Positions 8,735 through 17,638 of a stretch of DNA of 64,000 nucleotides are shown here, piece by piece. Where the stretch lies: NCBI GenBank assembly GCA_041940525.1, contig JBGTSB010000007.1, positions 33,921-97,920 on the forward strand, in the 5' to 3' direction. The notes beneath the pieces were generated by a model, which was not told the origin of the DNA, made no database searches, and saw nothing but the letters and a program-made list of their open reading frames with translations. Position numbers and translations under genes: made by a program. Origin of the DNA: JAKAXS01 sp041940525 (GTDB taxonomy: Bacteria > Pseudomonadota > Alphaproteobacteria > Rhizobiales > Hyphomicrobiaceae). Within the stretch, counting starts at the first letter, position 1. Each line of letters starts with the position of its first letter.

Positions 8735-9142
8735 CTACATCACTTCGTTTTCGATATCTTCGGGTGAGAACCCCATCTTCTCCAGGCCATCTTCGAGGTA
8801 GTTCGCCAGAAGCGGTGTGCTGAGCAGGTAGCGTACTCCGTTCTTGGGGTGTTCGGCTCGTGCGACATCGACCGCTTCTTCGAATTCCTCAGCTTCGAAC
8901 GTGCCCCGGCCAATCCACATTAAAGCGATTAGATTGGCTTTCTCATCGTGGTTGAGGACACGAAGGAAGCCTGTGAGTTCAGCGCGTGTTGGATCGGACG
9001 CGAAATCTTCCAGAATGGATTCAGGGTCTTCGGCCGCGTCGCCTTCTTGCGGATTATCGTTCCAGGCGCCGACTTTTGCGTCGTATTCGCGCGCCTTGAT
9101 AATAACGTGGGCCACTTTCTCCGGTGCGATGTCGAGTCCCAT
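8735..9142 (-). CDS. DUF3775 domain protein
   Basis: 135-residue acidic protein starting MGLDIAPEKVAHVI, with an AGGA ribosome site about six bases before the ATG at 9142. The frame stays open another 23 codons upstream, but those residues are basic and unlike the family, so the shorter start is preferred. It matches the alphaproteobacterial DUF3775 family (RELTGFLRVLNHDEKANLIALMWIGRG-like core, about 70-97), whose function is unknown. It lies downstream of the uracil-DNA glycosylase on the same strand. Confidence 0.8.
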   Translation of the reverse strand: MGLDIAPEKVAHVIIKAREYDAKVGAWNDNPQEGDAAEDPESILEDFASDPTRAELTGFLRVLNHDEKANLIALMWIGRGTFEAEEFEEAVDVARAEHPKNGVRYLLSTPLLANYLEDGLEKMGFSPEDIENEVM

Positions 9143-9179
9143 GGAATCCTCGTTACGCTTTACCTTGTGCCTTGGAAGA

Positions 9180-9860
9180 TTACAGCGATTGCGCTCCGGG
9201 GGAAGCTTCATTCGTCAAATCATCGCGAACGGCCTGGAAAACGGCATGAAACATGGCTTCCGTTAACCGGCCTGTATTCGTGTTATATCGGGAGCAGTGA
9301 AAGCTATCGTACAGGCGCAGACCCGGGCCTATGTCGTGACGTGCTCCGTGGGAAAACGGGTGCGCGGCCTTGCGCTGAGCCAGGGCCGTAAGCGTGCTGT
9401 CGTGTGCGACGCGTCCGAGCACCACGATGGCTTTCAATTTCGTCATCGCCGCGATTCGTGCTGTTAGGTAACCCCGGCAGGTGTTGATCTCCGCGGGTGT
9501 CGGCTTGTTCTGTGGTGGCACGCAGCGCACCGCGTTGGTGACCATGCAGTTGACGAGTGTCAGGCCATCGTCGATGCGGGCTGCGAACGTGCCTTTGGCG
9601 AAGCCAAACTTCAGCAGTGTTCCGTATAGGAGGTCTCCGGCGTAGTCGCCTGTAAACGGCCGTCCTGTGCGGTTGGCGCCTCTGACGCCGGGGGCAAGGC
9701 CGACAATCAAGACTTTCGCAGACGCTTTGCCAAAGGATGGCACGGCGCCATTGAACCAGTCTGGCTCGGCGCGCTGGTTTTGCTCACGATATTCGACGAG
9801 GCGCGGGCAGAGCTTGCAGTTGATCGGCGCTTCGGCGCTGGGTGCGTTATGTGTGTCCAA
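9180..9860 (-). CDS. Family 5 uracil-DNA glycosylase (UDGb), iron-sulfur type
   Basis: Removes uracil and other deaminated bases from DNA to start base excision repair. 226 residues. The motif GLAPGVRGANRTGRPFTGD (from about residue 54) is characteristic of family 5, which has Ala/Gly where family 4 has a catalytic acid. Likely 4Fe-4S ligands are C15 and C18 in CKLCPR plus C113 or its neighbourhood and the Cys of INTCRGYL. A histidine-containing motif near the C terminus (SFHCSRYNT) completes the active site. The only plausible start is a TTG, with a weak ribosome site. Confidence 0.88.
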   Translation of the reverse strand: MDTHNAPSAEAPINCKLCPRLVEYREQNQRAEPDWFNGAVPSFGKASAKVLIVGLAPGVRGANRTGRPFTGDYAGDLLYGTLLKFGFAKGTFAARIDDGLTLVNCMVTNAVRCVPPQNKPTPAEINTCRGYLTARIAAMTKLKAIVVLGRVAHDSTLTALAQRKAAHPFSHGARHDIGPGLRLYDSFHCSRYNTNTGRLTEAMFHAVFQAVRDDLTNEASPGAQSL

Positions 9861-9887
9861 GGTTTGGGCCGTGACGTTGATGGCAAC

Positions 9888-9919
9888 AAAAAGCCGCCGG
9901 CAGAACTGACGGCGGCTTC
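9888..9919 (-). terminator. Rho-independent terminator of the NYN-domain gene
   Basis: On the minus strand AAGCCGCCG and CGGCGGCTT form a nine-base-pair stem around a ten-base loop, followed at once by TTTGTT. It lies 28 bases past the stop codon at 9947 and before the uracil-DNA glycosylase start. Confidence 0.85.
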
Positions 9920-9946
9920 TTATAAGCGAAAAACGCTGTTGGCGTC

Positions 9947-10573
9947 TTAGACCTCTTCGGGAAGGTCGTCGTTGTCGATATACGGTCCATCATCGCGATG
10001 CTGATTGCGCGAATAACTGCGCGTAGACCGTTCTGGACGGCCATTCTGGTCGCGGCAGATTTGGTCTTCGAGATCAGCTAAATCAATGAACTGGTCCGCC
10101 TGCCTGCGCAATTCGTCTGCAACCATCGGCGGCTGCGTCTGCAATGTTGAGACAACGGATGCGCGCTTGCCCTTTTGTTGAAGGGCGGCGATGAGTGAGC
10201 GAAAGTCGCCGTCGCCGGAAAAGAGCACGGCATGATCAAGGTGATCGGCGAGACGCATGGCGTCGACCGCCAGCTCGATATCCATGTTGCCCTTGATTTT
10301 GCGGCGTCCCGACGCGTCGGTGAATTCCTTGGTCGGCTTTGTGACCATGGAGTATCCGTTGTAGTCGAGCCAATCGATCAACGGGCGTATGGACGAATAC
10401 TCTTGGTCCTCGGCCAGTGCCGTATAGTAGAGGGCGCGGACGAGTTGCGACTTCTGCCGGAAAAGGGACAGGAGCCGCTTATAGTCGATGTCGAAGCCAA
10501 GTGATTTTGATGTCGCATATAGGTTCGCGCCATCGATGAACAGGACAACCCGTTCGTTCGCGTAGAAGTGCAT
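9947..10573 (-). CDS. NYN-domain (LabA/DUF88) putative ribonuclease
   Basis: 208 residues with a PIN-like NYN fold. The acidic metal-binding positions are visible in VVLFIDGANLY (near residue 14), KGNMDIELAVDAM (about 95-107) and VLFSGDGDF (about 115-123). Family members are metal-dependent RNases or RNA-binding proteins. The C-terminal tail (about 160-208) is Asp/Arg-rich and probably disordered. The ATG has AAGGTG at good spacing. The gene is monocistronic: it has its own terminator and is divergent from rpoZ. RNA substrate unknown. Confidence 0.87.
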   Translation of the reverse strand: MHFYANERVVLFIDGANLYATSKSLGFDIDYKRLLSLFRQKSQLVRALYYTALAEDQEYSSIRPLIDWLDYNGYSMVTKPTKEFTDASGRRKIKGNMDIELAVDAMRLADHLDHAVLFSGDGDFRSLIAALQQKGKRASVVSTLQTQPPMVADELRRQADQFIDLADLEDQICRDQNGRPERSTRSYSRNQHRDDGPYIDNDDLPEEV

Positions 10574-10991
10574 CAGATCACCTTATTCCGGCGAAATCGC
10601 GCCGGCGAAAGCGTTATGTGAGGCTGGAACAGCAGGTCGCTGGCCAGCGGTTATAGAAGTAAGCAGGTGCCCTAACAGTCAAAAAAGTTTATCTGGGAAC
10701 AACCTTGTTGACGTAAGGGATAACCTCAATATAAGGCAAAATCGTGTGCCGACAACGTCTTGCACGGATAGCTTACCAAATATAGCTAAAATCACTTTCA
10801 GCAGCTAATGACAATATGAAATGCGCTAAAGGCCTAATTTCGACCAATAGCATCAGTGGTTGCGAAGTTGTTTTGCCTGTGCGAAAAGCGAAAGTTGAAT
10901 TCGGAATCCGGCCACGGTTTGCGGACGCGTGTGGCGTGAACGCTGTTTTTGCCGGATGGTTCCCTGAACGATCAGACAGAGGAGTTCGCGG
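10574..10991. other. 418-base divergent intergenic region, NYN gene / rpoZ
   Basis: No convincing gene is seen. The region is AT-richer than its flanks and must hold both promoters. One good sigma-70-like candidate for rpoZ is listed separately. The rpoZ start has GAGGAG about nine bases upstream. No riboswitch-like structure was recognised. Confidence 0.6.
10708..10735 (+). promoter_or_regulatory. Candidate sigma-70 promoter for rpoZ-spoT
   Basis: TTGACG (10708-10713) and TATAAG (10730-10735) are separated by 16 bases in the AT-rich stretch upstream of rpoZ. It would give a leader of about 250 bases. Assigned by eye. Confidence 0.4.
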
Positions 10992-11417
10992 ATGGCGCGC
11001 GTCACCGTCGAAGATTGCGTTGATAAAGTTTCCAACCGCTTTGAGCTGGTTTTGCTGGCCGCTCACCGTGCCCGCAGCATCGCCAACGGCGGCGCGATCA
11101 CGATCGAGCCCGAGAACGACAAGAACCCGGTGATTGCGCTTCGCGAAATTGCAGAGCGCACAATGCCGCCTGAGGATCTGCGCGAGGGTCTCATTCATTC
11201 GATCCAGAAGAACACTGAAGTGGATGAACCGGAAGCCGGTGCCGCTCCGGTGGTTATGCAAGACCGCCGTTTACCGATGCTTGGCCGGGATGACCAATCC
11301 AGCGACAATCAGGTCGACACTCTGACGGAAGAGCAGCTCTTGCGCGGTCTGGAAAGCATGACGCCGAGCGAGCCATCTTCCACGGGTGCTGGCGGTCCGC
11401 GCGATCGCAGCCGCTAG
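10992..11417 (+). CDS. rpoZ: RNA polymerase omega subunit
   Basis: Small subunit that helps assemble RNA polymerase and forms part of a ppGpp site. The N terminus MARVTVEDCVDKVSNRFELV and the segment NDKNPVIALREIAE are classic omega. At 141 residues it is longer than the roughly 90-residue enteric protein because of an acidic C-terminal extension (about 75-141), as is common in alphaproteobacteria. GAGGAG precedes the ATG. It lies upstream of the ppGpp synthetase gene, a conserved and functionally sensible pairing. Confidence 0.97.
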   Translation: MARVTVEDCVDKVSNRFELVLLAAHRARSIANGGAITIEPENDKNPVIALREIAERTMPPEDLREGLIHSIQKNTEVDEPEAGAAPVVMQDRRLPMLGRDDQSSDNQVDTLTEEQLLRGLESMTPSEPSSTGAGGPRDRSR

Positions 11418-11505
11418 GGCTTGCGTTCTTGTGTTATCAGCGGTTGGCTGACTCACCACTATTGTTTGGCCGGGCACGCGTCCGGCTCCTAACCGTGTGG
11501 CAACG

Positions 11506-11530
11506 GGGGACGTGCATAGCGCACGTGCCC
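11506..11530 (+). other. Hairpin between rpoZ and spoT
   Basis: GGGGACGTGC and GCACGTGCCC pair over ten positions with one mismatch, around the five-base loop ATAGC. There is no T-run after it, so it is not a standard terminator. It lies 36 bases before the spoT start codon and could modulate translation or read-through. Confidence 0.4.
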
Positions 11531-11566
11531 AGCTTATATTCGTCCGCCTGAGGAGTGTGGCGGACC

Positions 11567-13798
11567 ATGATGCGGCAATACGAGCTCGTCGAAAAGGTTC
11601 AGAGTTACGATACGACGGCTGATGAGCAGCTTCTAAACCGTGCCTACGTCTATGCGATGAAGGCGCATAATCATCAGAAGCGCGCATCGGGCGATCCGTA
11701 TTTTTCGCATCCGCTAGAAGTTGCAGCCATTCTGACCGACTTGAAGCTGGATGACGCGACGATCGCGACGGCACTCCTTCACGACGTTATCGAAGACACG
11801 GATGCGACCCGAGCCGAGATCGACCAGATGTTCGGTCCTGAGATCGGCGCTCTGGTCGATGGTCTGACAAAGATTAAGCGGCTCGATCTTGTCTCCAAGC
11901 AGGCCGAACAGGCCGAGAATTTCCGCAAGCTTCTCATTGCGATCTCAAGTGACATTCGTGTGCTGTTGGTGAAGCTGGCTGACCGGCTTCACAACATGCG
12001 CACGATGGAGCACATGAAGCCGGGCAGCCGGAAGCGCATTTCTCAAGAGACGCTGGATATCTACGCGCCGCTGGCTGGGCGCATGGGCATGCAGGCCATT
12101 CGTGAGGAGCTGGAGGATCACGCGTTCCGCTGGTTGCATCCAGAGGCCTACCAGACGGTGACGGTCAAGTTGCGGGAACTGCGCGAGCGCAACGAAAGCA
12201 TCGTCGACGAAATAGCCGAAGCGCTGCGCACCAAGCTGGCGGATGCCAATATTTCCGCGGAGGTCTATGGCAGGGAGAAAAAGCCGTACTCAATCTGGCG
12301 CAAGATGGACAACAAGCAGATTGGTATGGAGCAGCTGTCGGACATCTTTGCATTCCGCGTGATCTGTGACTCGATTGATGCCTGTTACCGGACCTTAGGT
12401 GTGGCCCACACGATCTGGCGCACGGTGCCGGGCCGTTTCAAGGATTACGTCTCGACGCCGAAGCAAAATAATTATCAATCGATTCACACGACGATTGTTG
12501 GACCGGATAATCACAGGGTCGAGCTGCAGATTCGGACGCGTGATATGCACCGCGTCGCCGAATACGGTGTGGCCGCGCATGCGCTCTATAAGGACAGCCA
12601 ATCGACATCGCTGAACGGGTCATCGCCTAAGGAAATCTATGATGGTGATCACGGGCCGTATGCCTGGCTGCGGCGATTGATCGATACGCTCCTGGAAGGC
12701 TCTAACCCGGAGGAATTCCTAGAGCACACTAAGCTCGAATTGTTCCAAGACCAGGTCTTCTGCTTCACGCCACAAGGGCGTTTGATCGCCTTGCCTCATG
12801 GTGCAACGCCGCTCGACTTCGCCTATGCGGTGCACACGCAGGTGGGTAACTCCGCTGTCGGCGCTTACGTAAACGGTCGTCACGTTCCGTTGTCGGCGCG
12901 ATTGCGCAATGGCGATGAAGTCGAAATTCAAACGTCGCGCAATCATACGCCGCCTGCTGCGTGGGAAGCGCTCGTGGTGACGGGGCGGGCCCGGTCGGCG
13001 ATCCGCCGTGCGGCGCGCGATGCGGAACGCCGCAAGTACATCGAGTTGGGCCGCCGGCTTCTCATCGTAGAGTTTGATCGCACCAAGTCTGATTTTTCCG
13101 AAGAGCTGATTAAAGGCGCGCTGCCTGCGCTCAATCAGAAGTCGGTCGATGATGTCTATGTGGCGCTCGCCAAGAAGGAGCTTCAGCCGGCGGCGGCGAT
13201 GCGGAAGATCGTTCCCGATGAAGTGCCGTTGCCGGAGGCGTACAAGCGGTCGCGGCGTTTTGGCCGGGCGAAGGGGCAAGAGGGCTGGTTCAACATCGCC
13301 AATGCCATGCGCAGCCTAAAATTCCGCGGTGAGGACGTCTCCAGCCGCTTTGGGGGTGCGATCGCTATCAAGGGTGCGAAGTCCGACATGCCGGTCACCT
13401 TCGATGAAGGCGGCGCCGTGCCGGGCGATCGCATCGTGGGTGTGCTCATGCCGGGGCAGGGCATCCGGATTTTCCAGATTCATTCGCCCAAGCTCGTCAA
13501 CTATGAGCACGAGAACTGGATCGACGTGACCTGGGATGTGGATCCAAACTCAGACGAGCGTTTTCCTGCACTCATCAGCGTGGCCACGCCAAACCGGCCT
13601 GGCACCTTGGCCCAGATCGCCCAGGTGATCGCAGAGAAGGGCGGCAACATCGACAGCCTGAAGTTGATCCGGCGCGCTTCCGATTTCGCCGAGCTGCGGA
13701 TCGGCTTGGAAGTTTGCGATCTGCCGCATCTCAATCACATCATTTCTGGGCTGAAATCGAAAGCGATCGTCAGTACTGTGCAAAGGGTTTTTGAATAA
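11567..13798 (+). CDS. spoT: Bifunctional (p)ppGpp synthetase/hydrolase (Rsh)
   Basis: The long RelA/SpoT homologue that makes and degrades ppGpp for the stringent response. 743 residues from the ATG at 11567, with AGGAG 11 bases before it. Order: HD hydrolase domain with SHPLEVA (His48) and ALLHDVIEDT (His72-Asp73), nucleotidyltransferase synthetase domain with YSIWRKM, DIFAFRVI and VELQIRTRDMHRVAEYGVAAH, TGS domain (VFCFTPQGRLIALPHGATPLDFAYAVH), and a C-terminal ACT domain (from about 660). Both HD residues are intact, so hydrolase activity is expected. It is the only Rsh gene in the window. Confidence 0.96.
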   Translation: MMRQYELVEKVQSYDTTADEQLLNRAYVYAMKAHNHQKRASGDPYFSHPLEVAAILTDLKLDDATIATALLHDVIEDTDATRAEIDQMFGPEIGALVDGLTKIKRLDLVSKQAEQAENFRKLLIAISSDIRVLLVKLADRLHNMRTMEHMKPGSRKRISQETLDIYAPLAGRMGMQAIREELEDHAFRWLHPEAYQTVTVKLRELRERNESIVDEIAEALRTKLADANISAEVYGREKKPYSIWRKMDNKQIGMEQLSDIFAFRVICDSIDACYRTLGVAHTIWRTVPGRFKDYVSTPKQNNYQSIHTTIVGPDNHRVELQIRTRDMHRVAEYGVAAHALYKDSQSTSLNGSSPKEIYDGDHGPYAWLRRLIDTLLEGSNPEEFLEHTKLELFQDQVFCFTPQGRLIALPHGATPLDFAYAVHTQVGNSAVGAYVNGRHVPLSARLRNGDEVEIQTSRNHTPPAAWEALVVTGRARSAIRRAARDAERRKYIELGRRLLIVEFDRTKSDFSEELIKGALPALNQKSVDDVYVALAKKELQPAAAMRKIVPDEVPLPEAYKRSRRFGRAKGQEGWFNIANAMRSLKFRGEDVSSRFGGAIAIKGAKSDMPVTFDEGGAVPGDRIVGVLMPGQGIRIFQIHSPKLVNYEHENWIDVTWDVDPNSDERFPALISVATPNRPGTLAQIAQVIAEKGGNIDSLKLIRRASDFAELRIGLEVCDLPHLNHIISGLKSKAIVSTVQRVFE

Positions 13799-13853
13799 AC
13801 CCGCCGCCACCGGCTATTGCAGCCTCCTCCCCGTTCCCATCAGTTGATGACCT

Positions 13854-14630
13854 ATGAGCACACACGAAGATAAGTCCGGTTACCTTCGCCTTGGCGTGAA
13901 TATCGACCACGTTGCAACGATCCGAAATGCTCGCGGCGGATTGCATCCCGATCCCGTCACGGCGGCACATGCCGCTGTGAAAGCCGGCGCCGACGGTATT
14001 ACCGCGCATTTGCGCGAAGACCGGCGGCACATTTCCGATCGCGACATTGCACGTCTCAAAGAAGAGCTGACGCGTCCGCTCAATCTTGAGATGGCGATGA
14101 CGCCTGAGATGCTGAAGATCGCGCTGGGGGCGAAACCAAACGCGTGTTGTCTGGTGCCGGAGCGGCGCGAAGAGCGGACGACTGAAGGCGGTCTCAACGT
14201 TTTGGCCGATCAGGCCGGGCTGAAATCGTTTGTGGGGGCATTGCGGGATGGCGGCATTCGGGTGTCCTTATTCATCGAGCCAGATCCAAAATCGATTGAT
14301 GCCGCTGTCCGCAGTGGCGCCGACATCGTTGAATTCCATACAGGACGGTATTGTGAGCTGGTCTTGGCGGGTGAGAAAGCTGAAGCCGGGAAGGAAGCCG
14401 CGCGGCTTGCCAGCGGCGCCAGCCATGCCTTCACGTCAGGACTAGAAGTTCACTCCGGGCATGGCCTGACCTATGACACCGTGGCCGCAGTGGCTGTTCT
14501 GCCTGAGATGCGCGAACTCAATATCGGCCACTTCATCATCGGCGAGGCGATTATCCTCGGGTTGGAGACTGCGGTCCAACGGATGCGCGCGGCAATGGAC
14601 GAAGCGCGGGCCAAAGCTGGTGTGGCTTAG
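13854..14630 (+). CDS. pdxJ: Pyridoxine 5'-phosphate synthase
   Basis: Joins 1-deoxyxylulose 5-phosphate and 3-amino-2-oxopropyl phosphate in de novo vitamin B6 synthesis. 258 residues with LGVNIDHVATIRNARGG at the N terminus, GITAHLREDRRHI, and the C-terminal phosphate site VHSGHGLTYDTV. It is followed 12 bases later by acpS, as in many proteobacteria. Confidence 0.97.
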   Translation: MSTHEDKSGYLRLGVNIDHVATIRNARGGLHPDPVTAAHAAVKAGADGITAHLREDRRHISDRDIARLKEELTRPLNLEMAMTPEMLKIALGAKPNACCLVPERREERTTEGGLNVLADQAGLKSFVGALRDGGIRVSLFIEPDPKSIDAAVRSGADIVEFHTGRYCELVLAGEKAEAGKEAARLASGASHAFTSGLEVHSGHGLTYDTVAAVAVLPEMRELNIGHFIIGEAIILGLETAVQRMRAAMDEARAKAGVA

Positions 14631-14642
14631 AGGCGTCATCTG

Positions 14643-15041
14643 ATGATTATTGGTCTTGGCAATGATCTGATTGATATCCGGCGCGTGGAGAAGGTACTTC
14701 AGAGGTTTGGTGAGCGCTTTCGCCACCGGGTTTTTACTGAAATCGAGCGTAAGAAATCTGACATGCGCGTGCAGGCCGCGGCCTCTTATGCCAAGCGATT
14801 TGCGGCCAAAGAGGCCTGCGCCAAGGCGTTGGGTACCGGCATAAGGTCTGGTGTTTATTGGCGGGACATTGGGGTGGTGAACCTGCCTTCTGGCCAGCCG
14901 ACCATACAACTTACCGGTGGGGCACTTGCCCATCTTGAGAAACTTGTCCCAAACGGCTACCACGCGCGCATCCATCTCACTTTGACGGACGATTTTCCGC
15001 TCGCTCAGGCAATTGTCATTATCTCAGCTGAACCGGATTAG
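14643..15041 (+). CDS. acpS: Holo-[acyl-carrier-protein] synthase
   Basis: Transfers 4'-phosphopantetheine from CoA to apo-ACP for fatty acid synthesis. 132 residues. MIIGLGNDLIDIRRVE contains the metal-binding Asp, and RFAAKEACAKALGTG carries the conserved Glu and Lys. The C-terminal segment HLTLTDDFPLAQAIVI is also typical. Normal length, start ATG at 14643. Confidence 0.97.
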   Translation: MIIGLGNDLIDIRRVEKVLQRFGERFRHRVFTEIERKKSDMRVQAAASYAKRFAAKEACAKALGTGIRSGVYWRDIGVVNLPSGQPTIQLTGGALAHLEKLVPNGYHARIHLTLTDDFPLAQAIVIISAEPD

Positions 15042-15198
15042 GTCGGAAAAATAATGGATAATCGCTATAGCTGACCGTGGCTTTCATGCCGCTTTGGCCA
15101 AGCATTTGCAGCGTGGGCAGGAAATCATTATCTGGTATGGGCGTTTGGGCTAAATTCCAGGTGGGGACGGGACCGGATGGTCCGGATGGGAGTACGAA

Positions 15199-15957
15199 AT
15201 GAGCCTGGAATCTAAATCCAAGGCAAGCAGTGAAGGCGGACTTTGGGATCTAACAAAGATCCTGATTGAAGCGATCGTTATCGCGTTCCTGCTGCGGATT
15301 TTTCTGTACCAGCCGTTCACGATTCCATCCGGTTCGATGGAGCGAACCCTTCTGATTGGCGACTTCCTCTTTGTCTCCAAGCTCTCCTACGGCTACAGCC
15401 GATACTCGTTTCCCTATGGCGTGAACCTGTTTTCCGGGCGCATTTTTGGCAGTCAGCCGGAACGCGGTGATGTTGTCGTGTTCAAGCTCCCGACGGACAA
15501 CTCAACCGATTACATCAAGCGCGTGGTCGGCTTGCCGGGTGATGAGATCAGCGTGCAGGACGGCGTGGTCTATATCAATGGCGATGCTGTTCCCCGCCGT
15601 TACCTTGGCGACTTTGCGACGTATCCTGGAGAGGGCTATTCGCCGACCATTCCTGCCTATGAAGAGACACTGCCGAACGGCGTGAAGTACACCGTTTTGG
15701 ACGCGGACTCGCGCGGGTCTTTTGACAACGTTGGGCCGTACAAGGTTCCAAAAGACCACTTTTTCATGATGGGCGATAACCGCGATAACTCCTACGATAG
15801 CCGTGCGCGCGACAAGGTCGGCTTCGTGCCTTACGAGAACCTCGTCGGTCGTGCGGATATTGTGTTATTCTCCAAACGTGACTATGGCCATTGGACTCCC
15901 CCCTGGGAGTGGCCGTTTGATATTCGCTGGAACCGGTTTTTCACAATCGTACGCTAA
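15199..15957 (+). CDS. lepB: Signal peptidase I
   Basis: Membrane protease that removes Sec and Tat signal peptides. 252 residues with one N-terminal transmembrane helix (about 18-37), the catalytic serine in PSGSMERTL (Ser46), the general-base lysine in YIKRVVGLPGD (Lys107), and box E GDNRDNSYDSR (about 194). It opens the lepB-rnc-era-recO run. In the 157 bases upstream, GGACC and GGTCC form a small hairpin around four bases shortly before the start codon. Confidence 0.97.
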   Translation: MSLESKSKASSEGGLWDLTKILIEAIVIAFLLRIFLYQPFTIPSGSMERTLLIGDFLFVSKLSYGYSRYSFPYGVNLFSGRIFGSQPERGDVVVFKLPTDNSTDYIKRVVGLPGDEISVQDGVVYINGDAVPRRYLGDFATYPGEGYSPTIPAYEETLPNGVKYTVLDADSRGSFDNVGPYKVPKDHFFMMGDNRDNSYDSRARDKVGFVPYENLVGRADIVLFSKRDYGHWTPPWEWPFDIRWNRFFTIVR

Positions 15958-15969
15958 CCGATTGGCCCC

Positions 15970-16680
15970 ATGCTTAGGCCGCGTAAATTTAAAGAGCTAG
16001 AGAAGAAGCTTGGCTACAAGTTCAAGCGTCAGGACATGCTTGAGCGGGCCTTGACGCACGCCAGTGTGCGCGGTGGCCGAAAGGGCCGGGTCGACAACGA
16101 GCGTCTGGAATTTATCGGAGACCGGGTGTTGGGGCTCGCTATCGTCGAGGGGCTCTATAAAGATTTTCCTGACGCCAACGAGGGCGAGTTGGCCCGGCGC
16201 TATAACCGGCTGGTGCGCGGTGAGACGTGCGCCAAGGTTGGCCGCGAGTTGGGGCTGGGCGAACACTTGATCTTGTCGGAAAGTGAAGCCGAAAGCGGCG
16301 GGCGCGAAAAGGAAACGATCTTGGCCGACGCTGTAGAAGCCGTGCTCGGTGCGGTGTTTCTTGATGCCGGTTTTGAAAAGGCTCGCGGCGTGGTGCACAC
16401 GTTGTGGGGAAACACGGGCGGTGAGCACCGGCCGGATGTCGTTTCAGATCCGAAGTCAGCGTTACAGGAGTGGGCTCAGGGGAATGGATTGGCTTTGCCG
16501 CAATACGTAGAGATCGCTCGTGAAGGGCCCGATCATGCGCCGCGCTTTACGTCGGAAGTGCGCATCGACGGCAAGCGGCCGGCACGCGGCGAAGGCAATT
16601 CCAAGCGTGCGGCTGAGCAGGCAGCCGCCGGCGCGCTTTTGGAGCGCGAAGGCGTGATGGGTGCGCTTGCCGATGGCTGA
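15970..16680 (+). CDS. rnc: Ribonuclease III
   Basis: Cuts double-stranded RNA in rRNA maturation and mRNA decay. 236 residues: catalytic domain with the signature NERLEFIGDRVLG, the second acidic cluster in ETILADAVEAVLGAVFLD, and a C-terminal dsRNA-binding domain (about 165-232) ending in SKRAAEQAAAGALLE. The end overlaps the start of era by eight bases, so the two are translationally coupled. Confidence 0.97.
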   Translation: MLRPRKFKELEKKLGYKFKRQDMLERALTHASVRGGRKGRVDNERLEFIGDRVLGLAIVEGLYKDFPDANEGELARRYNRLVRGETCAKVGRELGLGEHLILSESEAESGGREKETILADAVEAVLGAVFLDAGFEKARGVVHTLWGNTGGEHRPDVVSDPKSALQEWAQGNGLALPQYVEIAREGPDHAPRFTSEVRIDGKRPARGEGNSKRAAEQAAAGALLEREGVMGALADG

Positions 16681-17593
16681 GGCTTCGGACGTTCCAAATA
16701 CCCGGTGTGGGTTCGTTGCTATTCTAGGCGCGACGAATGCCGGTAAGTCGACCTTGGTCAACACGCTTGTTGGCACGAAGGTCACGATCGTGAGCCACAA
16801 GGTTCAGACGACGCGGATGCCGATCCGGGGGATCGCGATCGAGGGGCAAAGCCAGCTGGTTTTCATCGATACGCCTGGAATTTTTGCGCCGAAACGGCGG
16901 TTGGACCGGGCGATGGTCGACTCGGCCTGGAGCGGTGCGAAGGACGCGGACGTGATCGCGGTTCTCGTCGATGCGTCACGTGGGATCACAGAAGATGTCG
17001 AACGCATCATCGAAGGGCTGCCCTCAGCGGGAGTGCCGCTGCTTCTCGTTTTGAACAAGGTTGATCTCGTTGGCGCGAAGGACAAGCTATTGGCGTTGAT
17101 CGCTGAGTTGACGAAGCGCGCGTCGTTCCAGGATGTCTTCATGATCTCGGCCACGGAAGGTGATGGCGTCAACGATTTCAAGAAGCATCTGGCAAAGACT
17201 GTTCCGGAAGGGCCGTGGCATTATCCGGAAGATGATGTTTCCGATGCGCCCATGCGGTTGCTGGCGGCCGAGATCACGCGCGAACGGATCTACAAATATC
17301 TGCATCAAGAGCTGCCGTACGCTATCACCGTGGAAACGAGTGACTGGAAAGAGTTCAAGAACGGATCGGTTCGGATCGAGCAGACGATCTTCGTGGAGCG
17401 TGATGGGCAGAAGCGCATCGTGCTTGGCAAGAATGGTGAGACGATCAAGCGTATCTCATCGGAATCCCGCGCTGAGCTGACAGGAATTGTTGGGCAGACA
17501 GTCCATTTGTTCTTGTTCGTGAAAGTGCGCTCGGGCTGGGGATCCGACCCTGAGCGGTATCGTGAGTTGGGGCTGGAATTTCCCAAGGACTGA
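16673..17593 (+). CDS. era: Era GTPase, ribosome assembly
   Basis: Essential GTPase that binds the 3' end of 16S rRNA during 30S maturation. 306 residues from ATG 16673, chosen over an upstream GTG (16661) because the ATG fits the family. G1 is GATNAGKST, G2 lies in TTRMPIRGI, G3 is DTPGIF, G4 is LNKVD and G5 is ISATEGDGV. A C-terminal KH domain carries VLGKNGETIKRIS. It overlaps rnc by eight bases and recO follows 45 bases later. Confidence 0.97.
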   Translation: MAEASDVPNTRCGFVAILGATNAGKSTLVNTLVGTKVTIVSHKVQTTRMPIRGIAIEGQSQLVFIDTPGIFAPKRRLDRAMVDSAWSGAKDADVIAVLVDASRGITEDVERIIEGLPSAGVPLLLVLNKVDLVGAKDKLLALIAELTKRASFQDVFMISATEGDGVNDFKKHLAKTVPEGPWHYPEDDVSDAPMRLLAAEITRERIYKYLHQELPYAITVETSDWKEFKNGSVRIEQTIFVERDGQKRIVLGKNGETIKRISSESRAELTGIVGQTVHLFLFVKVRSGWGSDPERYRELGLEFPKD

Positions 17594-17638
17594 CCGGTAA
17601 GGTTGGGTGCAGTTATCAGCCTGCTGGAGCGCAATTGA

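Noticed and set aside
10816..11133. Alternative open frame overlapping the rpoZ start
   Set aside because: rpoZ has clear family sequence and ribosome site in another frame over the same bases.
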